Source: Nitrospirota bacterium (GTDB lineage: Bacteria; Nitrospirota; UBA9217). Taken from it: 64,000 nucleotides of DNA. Each line of letters begins with the position of its first letter. The stretch's first letter is position 1. The DNA lies in NCBI GenBank assembly GCA_023229435.1, contig JALNZF010000015.1, forward strand, positions 1 to 64,000. The letters are read 5' to 3'. A program made the position numbers and the translations under genes. Of this stretch, positions 42,447 through 51,617 are shown piece by piece. The notes beneath the pieces are model-generated. The model did no database searches. It was given only the letters and a program-made list of their open reading frames with translations, and was not told the DNA's origin.

Positions 42447-44525
42447 ATGACGTATAATGCACATCGCTCATTAGAGCTTCTTCGTCTCGGTTCCGGCCGA
42501 CCGGCTGCGGTCTTTCGCGAAGGCCAAGAGGACGCGATACGCCATGTTGTGGAGGGCCAAGGACGCCTACTCGTTGTGCAGAAAACGGGCTGGGGTAAGA
42601 GCTTTGTCTATTTCATTGCCACCAAACTGCTGCGCGAAACCGGCACAGGCCCGGCGCTGCTCATTTCGCCCTTGCTTTCGCTCATGCGCAACCAGATCGC
42701 GGCTGCGGAGCGGATGGGTGTCCACGCAGAAACGATCAACTCCGATAATGAGGAACGCTGGGAAAAGATCGAAGAGAAAATACGGCGCAATGAGGTGGAC
42801 ATATTACTCATCTCGCCAGAACGATTGGCGAATGAGCGTTTTCGCACGGAGGTGCTGGCGAGTATCGCGGCCCGCATCGCTTTACTGGTCATCGATGAAG
42901 CGCACTGTATATCGGACTGGGGCCATGATTTTCGGCCGCACTACCGGCTCATCGAACGGATCGCGCGGACGCTTCCGCAGAACCTGCGGCTGTTGGCCAC
43001 CACGGCTACGGCGAACAACCGGGTAATGGATGACCTGAAATCCGTGCTTGGGCCAAACCTCACGTTATCCCGCGGGGATCTAAACCGACCGTCTCTCAAG
43101 ATTCAGACATTCCGGCTTCCTCTACAATCCGAACGCCTGGCTTGGCTCGCTGCCCAGGTGCCGAAATTGCCGGGATATGGTATTATCTATACTTTGACCG
43201 TGCGTGATGCCGTCCAGGTCGCTGAATGGCTCAAGTCGCGCGGTATCAATGTCGAGTCCTACAGCGGGGACACAGGCGAGCGGCGGCCCGAACTGGAACA
43301 GGCGCTTCTGGAAAACCAGGTGAAGGCTTTGGTGGCGACAACGGCGCTTGGCATGGGTTTCGACAAGCCTGATCTCAGCTTCGTCATCCACTATCAGACG
43401 CCAGGCTCCGTAGTGGCGTATTATCAGCAGGTCGGACGGGCAGGCCGCGCTCTCGATGCCGCATACGGAGTTTTATTGAGCGGCAAGGAAGAGGCCGATA
43501 TCACGGAGTACTTCATCAAGACCGCTTTCCCGACAAGGGAAGAGGTGAAACAAGTGCTTGATGCATTACACTCAGTGCATGCCGGACTTTCCATCCCAGA
43601 GTTGATGGGCAGGGTCAACATCAGCAAGGGCAGGATTGAGAAAACGATCTCATTGCTGTCGCTGGAATCTCCGGCGCCTATCGCCAAACAGGGTACGAAG
43701 TGGCAGTTGACCGCGACAAAGATGAGTGATGCCTTCTGGCAGCGGGCGGAGCGCCTTACTGAATTGCGGCGCAAAGAACAGGAGCAAATGCAGGTTTTTG
43801 TGAACCTCAAGTCAGACCATATGGAGTTTCTCATCCGCGCGCTGGATGGTACGCCTGAAGATCTTCGTATGCCACCGCTGCCGGATCTGACTGATACCCT
43901 GGATCAAGTGCTTGTTCAGGAAGCGGTGAAGTTCCTTCGCCGGACCAGCCTTCCGATTGAGCCACGCGCAAAATGGCCGGACGGGGGAATGCTGAAGTAT
44001 CAACTGAAGGGTTTGATCCCGCCTGAGCATCGGGCTCAACCAGGCAAGGCACTTTGCATCTGGGGCGACGCGGGTTGGGGTTCCGCGGTGCGTGAGGGAA
44101 AATATCGGGACAGTCACTTTGCCGACGATCTGATCGAGGCGTGCAAAAACCTCGTCCTTGAATGGAAACCGGTTCCCGCTCCAGTATGGGTTACGTGCAT
44201 TCCATCGCTCCGTCATCCGAAGCTGGTTCCGGATTTCGCGAAAAGACTGGCTGATGCTCTTCATCTTCCCTTTCATCCGGTAATAGAGAGAACCGAGAAC
44301 CGGCCGGAACAGAAGACAATGGCTAACAGCGTTCAGCAGGCACGAAATGTCGATGGCTCCCTTGCTGTTAAGAAAGATAAACTCCCGAAGGGGCCGGTGC
44401 TGCTGGTCGACGACATCGTAGACTCGCGGTGGACCTTTACTGTTGCAGCTTGGCTGCTTCGTTCGAACGGTTGCAGTGAAGTATTTCCTTTGGCGCTTGC
44501 ACTGACAGCGCATGGTGATCAATGA
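42447..44525 (+). CDS. RecQ-family helicase fused to a phosphoribosyltransferase domain
   Basis: A 692-residue protein. Residues 1-345 are a RecQ-type superfamily 2 helicase: KTGWGKSF (Walker A near 46-53), DEAHCISDWGHDFRPHY near 150, and YYQQVGRAGRALD. The middle has an RQC-like winged helix. The end (about 560-690) holds a type I phosphoribosyltransferase-like domain with GPVLLVDDIVDSRWTFT near 651, the PRPP-binding motif. Fusion of the two is unusual. The 3' end overlaps the DprA-like gene by 4 bp, so the two act together. Helicase/PRTase/SLOG links were noted in published comparative studies of nucleotide-centred conflict systems, as I recall. Confidence 0.8.
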   Translation: MTYNAHRSLELLRLGSGRPAAVFREGQEDAIRHVVEGQGRLLVVQKTGWGKSFVYFIATKLLRETGTGPALLISPLLSLMRNQIAAAERMGVHAETINSDNEERWEKIEEKIRRNEVDILLISPERLANERFRTEVLASIAARIALLVIDEAHCISDWGHDFRPHYRLIERIARTLPQNLRLLATTATANNRVMDDLKSVLGPNLTLSRGDLNRPSLKIQTFRLPLQSERLAWLAAQVPKLPGYGIIYTLTVRDAVQVAEWLKSRGINVESYSGDTGERRPELEQALLENQVKALVATTALGMGFDKPDLSFVIHYQTPGSVVAYYQQVGRAGRALDAAYGVLLSGKEEADITEYFIKTAFPTREEVKQVLDALHSVHAGLSIPELMGRVNISKGRIEKTISLLSLESPAPIAKQGTKWQLTATKMSDAFWQRAERLTELRRKEQEQMQVFVNLKSDHMEFLIRALDGTPEDLRMPPLPDLTDTLDQVLVQEAVKFLRRTSLPIEPRAKWPDGGMLKYQLKGLIPPEHRAQPGKALCIWGDAGWGSAVREGKYRDSHFADDLIEACKNLVLEWKPVPAPVWVTCIPSLRHPKLVPDFAKRLADALHLPFHPVIERTENRPEQKTMANSVQQARNVDGSLAVKKDKLPKGPVLLVDDIVDSRWTFTVAAWLLRSNGCSEVFPLALALTAHGDQ

Positions 44526-45808
44526 TGGCACTTTCATCTAATACACAGGCGATCCTGCTGCTTACGGCCCCGCTAATCGCGGGCCGGGGTGCTTCTGAAG
44601 GAGAGCCTCTGACACCCGGAGAATACAAGAAACTGGCGCGCATCCTTCGGGATAACCAACGTGAACCATCCGATTTACTCGGTTCCGATGCCAGTATCGT
44701 AATCGATCTGTGTAAACAGGCTGTAGATGGTTCCCGGTTAAAGAGGCTCCTCGGCAGAGGTTTCCTGCTTACCCAGGCGTACGAGCGATGGCAGGCGAGA
44801 GCGATCTGGGTGATCAGCCGGGCTGACGCGGGTTATCCCGGAAAATTAAAGAATCGACTCAAGGACGATGCTCCGCCGATCCTGTACGGCTGCGGGGACG
44901 CGGCACTCCTGGAAACAGGCGGTCTGGCAGTCGTCGGATCAAGGAATGTGGACTCTGCCTTTGTAGAATATACCGAGGGCATCGGCAGACTGGCGGCAGT
45001 AGCAAAGCGGACTGTGATTTCGGGCGGAGCACGCGGAATCGATCAGGCTGCAATGAGGGGCGCTTTGGCTGCGGGCGGATGTGTCGTCGGCGTGTTGTCA
45101 GAAGGTCTCGAACGGATGGCGCTGGTTCGGGAACATCGGGAGTTCCTGATGGAAGGCCGACTGGTACTGATATCGCCTTACGATCCGTCAGCAGGATTTA
45201 ATGTCGGAAACGCGATGCAGCGTAATAAGCTGATCTACGCGTTTGCGGATGCCGCGCTTGTGGTGAGTTCCGACGTAGAGAAGGGCGGTACGTGGGCGGG
45301 TGCAATCGAGCAGTTGAAAAAACTGCGGTTTGTGCCGGTCTATGTTCGCACGAAGGGTGAAACAAGCAAGGGACTTGATGCGCTTCGAAGAATTGGTGCT
45401 TTGCCCTGGCCGAACCCGCAAACTTCAGAAGCTTTTGCAGAGGCCATTTCAGCGAAAATTTATCCTGAACAGGTTGCGCATGGACAGGACGAACTATCAT
45501 TTGCTGTGCGAGAAGAGCAAATAAAGCTTGCGCCTGTTGAAAAGCCCGCTCCAGAGAGTGAACAAATGACAACGAATCGGAACTCAAGTAGCACTGCTAC
45601 CCCCGCTGAAGCGTTGTTTGACAAGGTTAGAGAACTGCTTCGAAAGCTGGATACACCCCAGACTGATGCCGAAGTTGCCCAGATGCTGGGAGTCTCCAAA
45701 ATTCAGGCTAAGGCGTGGTTGGAACGCCTGGTTGAAGAAGGATTACTTGAAAAGATCAAAAAACCGCTCCGGTATCGAGCGGCTTCATCATCAGGCAGAC
45801 TTTTTTAA
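44522..45808 (+). CDS. DprA/Smf-like SLOG protein
   Basis: A 428-residue protein. The centre (about 90-300) is a DprA/Smf Rossmann-like (SLOG) domain: LAVVGSRNVD, SGGARGIDQAAMRGAL, and the tail part FVPVYVRTKG. The last ~80 residues form a winged-helix (DAEVAQMLGVSKIQAKAWLERLVEEGLLEK). In ordinary bacteria DprA loads RecA on incoming DNA; this copy sits in a defence island and overlaps the RecQ-PRTase gene, so it is more likely part of that module. It is not the genome's housekeeping dprA by context, though that cannot be excluded. Confidence 0.8.
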   Translation: MMALSSNTQAILLLTAPLIAGRGASEGEPLTPGEYKKLARILRDNQREPSDLLGSDASIVIDLCKQAVDGSRLKRLLGRGFLLTQAYERWQARAIWVISRADAGYPGKLKNRLKDDAPPILYGCGDAALLETGGLAVVGSRNVDSAFVEYTEGIGRLAAVAKRTVISGGARGIDQAAMRGALAAGGCVVGVLSEGLERMALVREHREFLMEGRLVLISPYDPSAGFNVGNAMQRNKLIYAFADAALVVSSDVEKGGTWAGAIEQLKKLRFVPVYVRTKGETSKGLDALRRIGALPWPNPQTSEAFAEAISAKIYPEQVAHGQDELSFAVREEQIKLAPVEKPAPESEQMTTNRNSSSTATPAEALFDKVRELLRKLDTPQTDAEVAQMLGVSKIQAKAWLERLVEEGLLEKIKKPLRYRAASSSGRLF

Positions 45809-45812
45809 TTTG

Positions 45813-45875
45813 CGGGAGGTCCGAAGGTTTGCCCGCGACCTCCGATGATTTGGGGAGAGAGCTCCGAAGGTTTGC
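45813..45875 (+). repeat. Hairpin and direct repeats before hsdR
   Basis: GGGAGGTC and GACCTCC form a stem near 45814-45844. TCCGAAGGTTTGC occurs at 45820-45832 and again at 45863-45875, 43 bp apart. They lie just upstream of hsdR and could be a regulatory site. No T-run follows, so it is not a normal terminator. Confidence 0.4.
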
Positions 45876-45906
45876 TCAAAACTGTCCGATAAAGGACGAA
45901 TATAGC

Positions 45907-48900
45907 ATGCTCGACGAAAACGAACTTGAACAAACCGTGCTGTCCTGGCTGAACGGACTTGGCTGCACCGTCCTTTCCGGTCCCAGCATCGCCCCAGGCG
46001 AGCTTCTTGCCGAACGCGCTGAGTTTGGCGAAGTCGTCCTGAAAACACGTCTGCGCGATGCTGTGGTGCGGCTGAATCCTTCTCTCGATGAAACAGCCAT
46101 CGATGAGGCGATCCGCAAACTCCTACATCCTTCCCATGTTTCCCTTGTTCGAAACAACCACACCATCCACAACTATCTCGTAAACGGTGTTCCCATCGAC
46201 ATTGTTCGGCCTGACGGCGGGCATGGGGTCACTGTCCGGGTGATCGACTTCGATAAGCCCGAGAACAACGACTGGCTCGTGGTGAACCAATTCGCGGTGA
46301 TCGAGGGGAAGTACAACCGCAGACCTGATATCGTGATCTTCGTGAACGGCCTGCCGCTTTGCGTGATCGAGCTAAAGAACCCTGCTGACGAGAACGCTAC
46401 GATCTGGTCTGCCTTCAACCAGCTTCAGACCTATAAACATCAGATCCCCTCGCTCTTCCTGTACAATGCCGCTCTCATCATCTCCGATGGGCTGGAAGCC
46501 CGGATCGGTACGCTTACGGCTGACAGGGAGCGGTTCATGCCATGGCGTACCATCGATGGCGAGGAGCTTGCATCTTCTGCCATTCCTCAGCTCGAAGTAT
46601 TGCTCAAAGGCGTGTTCGACAAGCGCCGGTTTCTGGATATGATCCGCCACTTTATCGTGTTCGAGGACGAGGGCGGCGGCCAGCTTGTTAAGAAGATGGC
46701 GGGCTACCACCAGTTCCATGCTGTGAACGCAGCATTGGAAGAGACACTGCGGGCTGCCGATAGAATGTCTTCTCCAGAAGGGATCAAAGAAGAATCCGGC
46801 AAGTACTATTCCCGCGCTGACAAAGCGAAGGAGAAGCGGGATGTGGGCGACCGGCGCGTGGGCGTGGTATGGCATACGCAGGGATCGGGCAAGAGCCTGA
46901 CCATGGCGTTCTATGCAGGGAAGGTAATCCTCAATGCTGCTATGGAGAACCCGACGCTCGTGGTGCTGACGGACCGTAATGATCTGGATGATCAGCTTTT
47001 CGGCACCTTCTCGCGCTGCAGTGAGCTTCTGCGCCAGGCGCCGGTGCAGGCGGGAGACCGCAAGCATCTCCGCGAGTTGTTGCAAGTTGCGTCAGGCGGT
47101 GTGGTGTTTACCACGATCCAGAAGTTCTTCCCCGAAGAAAAGGGTGATACCTTCCCCATGCTCTCGGACCGCAGGAACATCGTTGTAATCGCGGACGAGG
47201 CGCACCGGAGCCAATATGACTTCATCGACGGCTATGCGCGCCATATGCGCGACGCCCTGCCGAAAGCCTCGTTCATCGGCTTCACCGGTACGCCGATCGA
47301 GCTGACGGACAAGAACACTCGCGCGGTATTCGGCGACTACATCAGCATCTACGACATCCAGCGGGCGGTGCTTGACGGCGCGACCGTGCCGATCTATTAC
47401 GAGAGCCGGTACGCGAAGTTGGAGCTTGAAGAGTCCGAGAAGCCGAAAGTTGATCCGGAATTCGACGAGGCAACGGAGGGCGAAGAGGTCGAGCGCAAGG
47501 AGAAGCTCAAGACCAAGTGGGCAGCCCTTGAGGCGGTCGTTGGTACGGAGAAGCGCGTGAGTGTGATCGCCCGTGATCTGGTAGACCACTTCGAGAAGCG
47601 GCAGGAGGCTATGGTCGGCAAGGCAATGGTCGTCTGTATGAGCAGGCGCATTTGCGTGGATCTGTACCACGCTATCGTGAAGCTCCGGCCCGCTTGGCAT
47701 TCTGAAGATGACGACAAAGGCACTGTCAAAGTCGTGATGACCGGCTCGGCATCCGACCCCTTGCATTGGCAGCAGCACATCCGAAACAAACCCAGAAGAG
47801 AGGTCTTGGCCAACCGGTTCAAGCTCCCGAAGGATGGCTTCAAGATCGTTCTGGTGCGCGACATGTGGCTCACAGGATTCGACGTGCCCTGTCTGCATAC
47901 AATGTATGTGGATAAACCCATGCGGGGCCACGGCCTGATGCAGGCCATCGCGCGCGTGAATCGCGTATTCCGGGATAAGCCGGGCGGTTTGGTGGTGGAT
48001 TATCTGGGACTGGCTGATCAGCTCAGGAACGCGCTGGCAGCCTACACCGAGAGCGGCGGCACGGGAAAGACCGCCATTGACCAAGCGGAGGCGGTGGCGC
48101 TCATGCTTGAAAAATACGAGGTCTGCCTTGGGATGTTCCATGGCTTCGACTGGTCAGCCTGGAAAACCGGGAAGGCTGCTCAGCAGCTTTCGCTGCTTCC
48201 GCCTGCTCAGGAGCATATCCTGAAACAGGAGGACGGAAAGACGAGGCTCGCGAAGTCAGTTGTTGATCTGTCAAAAGCATTTGCCCTATCCGTACCTCAC
48301 GAGGAAACGATCCGCATTCGCGACGACGTGGCATTCTTCCAGGCCGTGAAGGCGGCCCTGGTCAAGAGCGAGCCTACGGGTGGAAAGACCGAATACGAAA
48401 TGAACCTTGCGATCCAGCAGATCGTTTCGAGGGCTATCGCGCCCGGCGAGATGATCGATATCTTCGCCGCAGCGGGGTTGAAAAAACCGGACATTTCGAT
48501 CCTCTCCGATGAGTTCCTTGCCGAAGTGCGCAATATGCCGCAAAAGAACCTGGCTGTGGAGCTCTTGCGGAAACTCCTGAACAACGAGCTCAAAACGCGG
48601 GCCAAGCGGCACCTGGTCCAGGCGCGGTCATTCTTTGAAATGCTGGAAGAATCAATTCGGCGATATCAGAACCGGGCCATAGAGACAGCCCAGATCATCG
48701 AGGAGCTGATCAAGCTCGCCAAAGACATGCGCGAGGCTGAGACTCGGGGCGAGGACCTGGGCCTGAACGACGACGAGGTGGCTTTCTATGAGGCGCTGGA
48801 AGTGAACGACAGCGCGGTGAAGGTCCTTGGGGATGAGACGCTCAAGGCGATTGCCCGGGAGCTGGTAGAGACCGTGCGCAGGAATACGTCTATCGATTGG

Positions 48901-49050
48901 ACGGTGAAGGAATCGGTCAAGGCGAAGCTGCGCGTTATCGTGAAGCGCATACTTCGGAAGTACGGCTATCCGCCTGACAAGCAGGAGCGAGCGACACAGA
49001 CTATACTGCAGCAAGCGGAGCTGCTAAGCGGGGAGTGGGCGGGGGTTTAA
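45907..49050 (+). CDS. hsdR: Type I restriction endonuclease subunit HsdR
   Basis: A 1047-residue motor-nuclease subunit. The N-terminal PD-(D/E)xK nuclease is seen as RPDIVIFVNGLPLCVIELK (Asp near 140, Glu155, Lys157). The helicase has Walker A TQGSGKSLTMAF near 322, DEAHRSQYD near 430 and MTGSASDP/GFDVPCLHTMYVDKP further on. It cuts unmethylated DNA after translocation together with HsdM and HsdS. AAAGGA upstream supports ATG 45907; the longer open frame lies over the repeats. Six unrelated genes separate it from hsdM-hsdS. Confidence 0.94.
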   Translation: MLDENELEQTVLSWLNGLGCTVLSGPSIAPGELLAERAEFGEVVLKTRLRDAVVRLNPSLDETAIDEAIRKLLHPSHVSLVRNNHTIHNYLVNGVPIDIVRPDGGHGVTVRVIDFDKPENNDWLVVNQFAVIEGKYNRRPDIVIFVNGLPLCVIELKNPADENATIWSAFNQLQTYKHQIPSLFLYNAALIISDGLEARIGTLTADRERFMPWRTIDGEELASSAIPQLEVLLKGVFDKRRFLDMIRHFIVFEDEGGGQLVKKMAGYHQFHAVNAALEETLRAADRMSSPEGIKEESGKYYSRADKAKEKRDVGDRRVGVVWHTQGSGKSLTMAFYAGKVILNAAMENPTLVVLTDRNDLDDQLFGTFSRCSELLRQAPVQAGDRKHLRELLQVASGGVVFTTIQKFFPEEKGDTFPMLSDRRNIVVIADEAHRSQYDFIDGYARHMRDALPKASFIGFTGTPIELTDKNTRAVFGDYISIYDIQRAVLDGATVPIYYESRYAKLELEESEKPKVDPEFDEATEGEEVERKEKLKTKWAALEAVVGTEKRVSVIARDLVDHFEKRQEAMVGKAMVVCMSRRICVDLYHAIVKLRPAWHSEDDDKGTVKVVMTGSASDPLHWQQHIRNKPRREVLANRFKLPKDGFKIVLVRDMWLTGFDVPCLHTMYVDKPMRGHGLMQAIARVNRVFRDKPGGLVVDYLGLADQLRNALAAYTESGGTGKTAIDQAEAVALMLEKYEVCLGMFHGFDWSAWKTGKAAQQLSLLPPAQEHILKQEDGKTRLAKSVVDLSKAFALSVPHEETIRIRDDVAFFQAVKAALVKSEPTGGKTEYEMNLAIQQIVSRAIAPGEMIDIFAAAGLKKPDISILSDEFLAEVRNMPQKNLAVELLRKLLNNELKTRAKRHLVQARSFFEMLEESIRRYQNRAIETAQIIEELIKLAKDMREAETRGEDLGLNDDEVAFYEALEVNDSAVKVLGDETLKAIARELVETVRRNTSIDWTVKESVKAKLRVIVKRILRKYGYPPDKQERATQTILQQAELLSGEWAGV

Positions 49051-49068
49051 ATATGGAATCGATTAACG

Positions 49069-49638
49069 CTAAGAGCCGAGCCGCTTTCCCGCCTCATAGG
49101 CCTCTTTTAAAGCTGTCGGATGTTTCTGAATATCACCCTTGGCATCAACACCGCCAAAGAACAACGTATCATGGTGGAGCACGCTTACGGTCCTGAAGAA
49201 GCCTTTTGCCGTGGCCTCGGCCGTGATCCTGCACTCCTCCTTTTTCATGCCGCCCACGAGCAGGAGCAGGCCCTTTTTTCCGTGAGGGCCTGCGGGAATG
49301 GTTTTCTTGAGGAGATATTTTTCGCACCAGAACGACTGGCACCGGTCGACCATGGCCTTGGCCTGGGCGCTCAGGTTGTAGAAAAAAATGGGGGAGGCGA
49401 GGATGATCCTGTCAGCCTCTCTGATCGCGGAATAGATCCCGGTCATCGCATCTTCGAGAATACAGATGCCGGTCTCTGTGCAGCCGCCGCAGTCCTGGCA
49501 GGGTTTGAGATCGAGATCGTTCAGCTGGAATACCCTGATATCGTGTCCTGCGTCCCGCAGTGGTTTGAGCGCCTCGGCGAGCAGAACCTCGGTGTTCCCG
49601 CCAGAACGCGGGCTGCCGTTGAATGCGATGATCTTCAT
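49069..49638 (-). CDS. NADPH-dependent FMN reductase/flavodoxin-like oxidoreductase
   Basis: A 189-residue flavoprotein. The FMN phosphate loop is NGSPRSGGNTEVL at residues 6-18, then CQDCGGCTETGICILED, a Cys cluster as in iron-sulfur flavoproteins and related oxidoreductases, and ASPIFFYNLSAQAKAMVDR. It probably reduces quinones or supplies electrons to the rubrerythrin/rubredoxin partners. It is the last gene of the stress operon, 3 bp after rubrerythrin. Confidence 0.85.
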   Translation of the reverse strand: MKIIAFNGSPRSGGNTEVLLAEALKPLRDAGHDIRVFQLNDLDLKPCQDCGGCTETGICILEDAMTGIYSAIREADRIILASPIFFYNLSAQAKAMVDRCQSFWCEKYLLKKTIPAGPHGKKGLLLLVGGMKKEECRITAEATAKGFFRTVSVLHHDTLFFGGVDAKGDIQKHPTALKEAYEAGKRLGS

Positions 49639-49641
49639 CGG

Positions 49642-50136
49642 TTATTCCACCTTGCGGAAGGCCTGTTTTTTTGCCCCGCATACCGGGCATTCATCCGGGG
49701 CTGCTCCCTCGGCGGTATAACCGCAGACCGAACAGACATAGTACTCGGTGTCCGCATTCCTGCCCAGGCTATCGAGCGCCTTCTGGTAGAGGGCGGCGTG
49801 GATCTTTTCCACTGCGTTCGCCAGGTTGAAGCTTCTGAGCGCGCCGGGATTCTCTTCCGCTTGCGCGTCGGCGATCATTCTGGGGTACATGTTCTGAAAC
49901 TCGTAGGATTCTCCGTTGATGGCAGCCATCAGGTTCTCTCTCGTTGACTTCACCACGCCGAGTTCCCTCAAATGATTGTGGGCATGGATGGTCTCGGAGG
50001 CTGCCGCTGCCCGGAAGAGTTTTGCGGCTTGTTTGAATCCCTCCGCTTCCGCCTTCTTAGCAAAGGCGAGGTACTTTCTGTTGGCCTGGGATTCCCCGGC
50101 AAATGCGTCCTGAAGGTTCTTTTCCGTTTTTGACAT
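49642..50136 (-). CDS. rbr: Rubrerythrin
   Basis: A 164-residue peroxide reductase of anaerobes. The ferritin-like di-iron domain (EN LQDAFAGESQANRKY; EASETIHAHNHL-type helix; ...NAVEKIHAALY) is followed by a C-terminal rubredoxin domain (CSVCGY...CPVCGA). It reduces hydrogen peroxide with electrons from rubredoxin. ATG 50136 with GGAGTGCTCC-type upstream bases is preferred over a longer frame. It sits between the superoxide dismutase and the flavin reductase. Confidence 0.93.
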   Translation of the reverse strand: MSKTEKNLQDAFAGESQANRKYLAFAKKAEAEGFKQAAKLFRAAAASETIHAHNHLRELGVVKSTRENLMAAINGESYEFQNMYPRMIADAQAEENPGALRSFNLANAVEKIHAALYQKALDSLGRNADTEYYVCSVCGYTAEGAAPDECPVCGAKKQAFRKVE

Positions 50137-50266
50137 TACTGGAGTGCTCCTTTCGATATGAATAGAATGGTAGTTGCATGTAATGACCCGTTGATCCCCG
50201 TTCATGGAGGAGGTGAAGCGGGGATGCTGCTGCCTGTACATCCCCGCTCCGGGGGAGAAAACAATC

Positions 50267-50851
50267 TTATTTTACCCTTGCATCAACGGCGGACCAGTTG
50301 ATGTTCTTGAAAAAAGCTTCGATATAGTCAGCCCGTTTCAGTCCATAATCGAGCATGTACGCATGTTCGAACACGTCCATGATGAGGAGGGGATTGCCTC
50401 CTGCGGGGTGAGCGGTATCATGTTCATTGACCCAGAAGTTAATGAGTCTGTTCGAGCTTATGTCCTGATACAAGACGACCCAGCCGATGCCGCGCATGGC
50501 GCCGGTGGCCCGGAAATCTTTTTCCCAGGCTTCGACGCTCCCGAAACTCGCCGTGATTGCCTTGGCGGCCCTGCCGTCCTTGCCGATGCCGCCTTTGTTG
50601 CCGAGGTTTTCAAAGTAATATTCATGAAGCCGCATTCCGTTGAATTCCCAGCCAAGCCGTCGTTTCAATTCAGCAAACTCGGGTATTGCGGTCTTGACAT
50701 CCTTGTTCATCTGATCCAGTGTATCGAGCACCTTGTTCGTGTTGGTTACATAACCCTGATAGAGGGTGAAGTGATTTTTTAACAATGTTTCACTGAACCC
50801 TTCCATCCCGATAAGCTTCGCGTAGTCCTTTGGTGCGTATGGCATGGTCAT
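50267..50851 (-). CDS. Fe/Mn superoxide dismutase
   Basis: A 194-residue Fe/Mn superoxide dismutase. Metal ligands are visible: His27 (NHFTLYQGY), His in LHEYYF near 76, and Asp/His in DVFEHAYMLDY near 158-162. GIGWVVLY and NEHDTAH fit an iron-type enzyme. It converts superoxide to peroxide that rubrerythrin can remove. GGAGGAG upstream of the start is a good ribosome site. Metal specificity is not certain. Confidence 0.92.
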   Translation of the reverse strand: MTMPYAPKDYAKLIGMEGFSETLLKNHFTLYQGYVTNTNKVLDTLDQMNKDVKTAIPEFAELKRRLGWEFNGMRLHEYYFENLGNKGGIGKDGRAAKAITASFGSVEAWEKDFRATGAMRGIGWVVLYQDISSNRLINFWVNEHDTAHPAGGNPLLIMDVFEHAYMLDYGLKRADYIEAFFKNINWSAVDARVK

Positions 50852-50938
50852 CTCCTCCGCTGGTATAGGATAACATCATAATTCGAATACTCTCAAGTAT
50901 AGCAAAAAAAGGAGACAGGGTGTTGCAGAGGTCATCAT

Positions 50939-51418
50939 TCAGCCGACTTGTTCAAAGAAATCTTTCCCGGCCTTGCAGACCGGGCATTTCCAGTCATCAG
51001 GCAGGTCCTCGAACCTGACCTTTCTGTCCTTTTCTTTATATAACCATTTACAGGCGGCGCAGTGCCACAAACCGAAGTCCTCCCGATCGCCTTCCTTCTT
51101 AATGACCTCCCAGTCTTTTGCAGTCCACTCCTCGATGGTCGGCGGATAGTAGCCGGAAAAGATCGTTTTGTCCCGCGCATCCTCGATGCCGACCTCGACA
51201 AGGGTGTCTCCTTTTTTTACCGCATAGCTCCAGGTGAATATGTCCTGCGAGTCAGGCCCGGAAAGCTTTGCAGTGAACACAAAGGAATTTCCGCGCCGCT
51301 TCACCTTGGACCAGCTGTAGCAGCAGGGAAGCCCCGCAGTGCACCCGCATTTCCCGCTTTTGAGCGCCAGCCCTTCCACGCTGAAGCCGCCGGGAATTTT
51401 TTCGATTGCAATGTCCAT
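50939..51418 (-). CDS. Rubredoxin-domain protein with cysteine-rich N-terminus
   Basis: A 159-residue protein. The last ~45 residues are a rubredoxin fold (HCAACKWLYKEKDR...DLPDDWKCPVCKAGKDFF) that holds one iron on four Cys. The N-terminal ~105 residues (with GKCGCTAGLPCCYSW) are not a family I recognise and may bind another metal. It probably carries electrons to rubrerythrin. ATG 51418 is preferred. It is followed by SOD after a gap with its own weak promoter. Confidence 0.75.
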   Translation of the reverse strand: MDIAIEKIPGGFSVEGLALKSGKCGCTAGLPCCYSWSKVKRRGNSFVFTAKLSGPDSQDIFTWSYAVKKGDTLVEVGIEDARDKTIFSGYYPPTIEEWTAKDWEVIKKEGDREDFGLWHCAACKWLYKEKDRKVRFEDLPDDWKCPVCKAGKDFFEQVG

Positions 51419-51431
51419 AGTACCCTCAATG

Positions 51432-51617
51432 TTAGTGGATGGTATTCTCCTTTTCAAAGACCTTGTGATCGCAGAAAATGCACAAGGTCTCGTTCCCCTC
51501 CGACCAGATGCCCAACTCACCGCCGCATTTGGGGCAGGTTGTAATAATATCCGGCACCGCGATGATCTTCACGCCGCTGTTTTTGTCGATTTTATGTTTT
51601 GACGAGTTCTCTTTCAT
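51432..51617 (-). CDS. Small zinc-ribbon protein
   Basis: A 61-residue protein with CPKCGGELGIW...CIFCDH, a classic two-CxxC zinc or iron ribbon, and a basic N-terminus. It overlaps the end of the preceding gene and precedes the rubredoxin-domain gene by 13 bp. The role is unknown; it could be a small redox or metal protein of the operon. ATG 51617 is preferred. Confidence 0.6.
   Translation of the reverse strand: MKENSSKHKIDKNSGVKIIAVPDIITTCPKCGGELGIWSEGNETLCIFCDHKVFEKENTIH

Noticed and set aside
47092..48141. 349-codon minus-strand frame opposite hsdR
   Set aside because: Antisense of the conserved helicase region.
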